NCBI GenBank assembly: GCA_947453445.1
Contig: CANGGP010000004.1
Location: 43,484 to 107,483, forward strand
Length of the DNA stretch: 64,000 bases
Direction of reading: 5' to 3'
DNA from: Sphingobacteriaceae bacterium
GTDB taxonomy: Bacteria > Bacteroidota > Bacteroidia > B-17B0 > Aurantibacillaceae
This document shows, one piece after another, positions 63,256-64,000 of this stretch. The notes beneath the pieces were generated by a model. The model searched no databases. It was given only the letters and a program-made list of their open reading frames with translations, and was not told the DNA's origin. Both the position numbers and the translations under genes were made by a program. Position 1 is the first letter of the stretch, and every line of letters starts with the position of its first letter.

Positions 63256-63312
63256 CAAAAAACCCCGTGTATTTCTACACAGGGTTCTTTCCCGATAATT
63301 ATCGGGATTTAA

Positions 63313-63425
<113 letters not shown>

Positions 63426-63620
63426 AAGGGATCATTATTTCGGGTTGTTTATTTAATATTTCGGGTTCAGAACCCGGAATAAACAACTCGTAATAATTAA
63501 TAAATTAAATACAATATTGAAAAAAGACACAAGAGATTCGAGTTGAAAGTTTAGAAAGTTAATCGGTTTAGAAAGTTGAACTTTCTAACTTTTTGAACTT
63601 TTAAACTTTCAACTCTTTTT

Positions 63621-64000
<380 letters not shown>

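Overview
AT-rich chromosomal window from a Bacteroidota genome, judged by T9SS C-terminal sorting domains, PorQ, LytTR regulation and the tRNA-tuf-tRNA-Trp-secE-nusG-rplKAJL-rpoBC block. It contains: (i) giant secreted T9SS/SBBP/BNR proteins (1-11 kb, 44-47 kb); (ii) a redox/respiratory island at about 13-25.4 kb with Tat FeS subunit, NrfD, cytochrome c, two paralogous triplets [DUF5777-like beta-barrel / CX4CH cytochrome lipoprotein / ethylbenzene-dehydrogenase-like heme lipoprotein] and a YceI lipoprotein, but no catalytic molybdopterin subunit; (iii) the tuf to rpoC housekeeping block with five tRNAs; (iv) ordinary metabolic and envelope genes (MnmD, AnsA, CBS, SurA-like PPIase, ApbE, KdsA, Mpl, AcpH); (v) the 3' end of an rRNA operon (23S, 5S, minus strand). 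Best leads for something undescribed: nested elements downstream of 5S that carry a copy of the 5S 3' tail beside TCCCGA palindromes, with a matching architecture at tRNA-Gly; the respiratory island with TGAC-N4-GTCA palindromes about 100 bp upstream of three start codons; and a T9SS gene flanked by two direct copies of an SDR 3' end. Family names are assigned by reading motifs and from memory; no database search was run.
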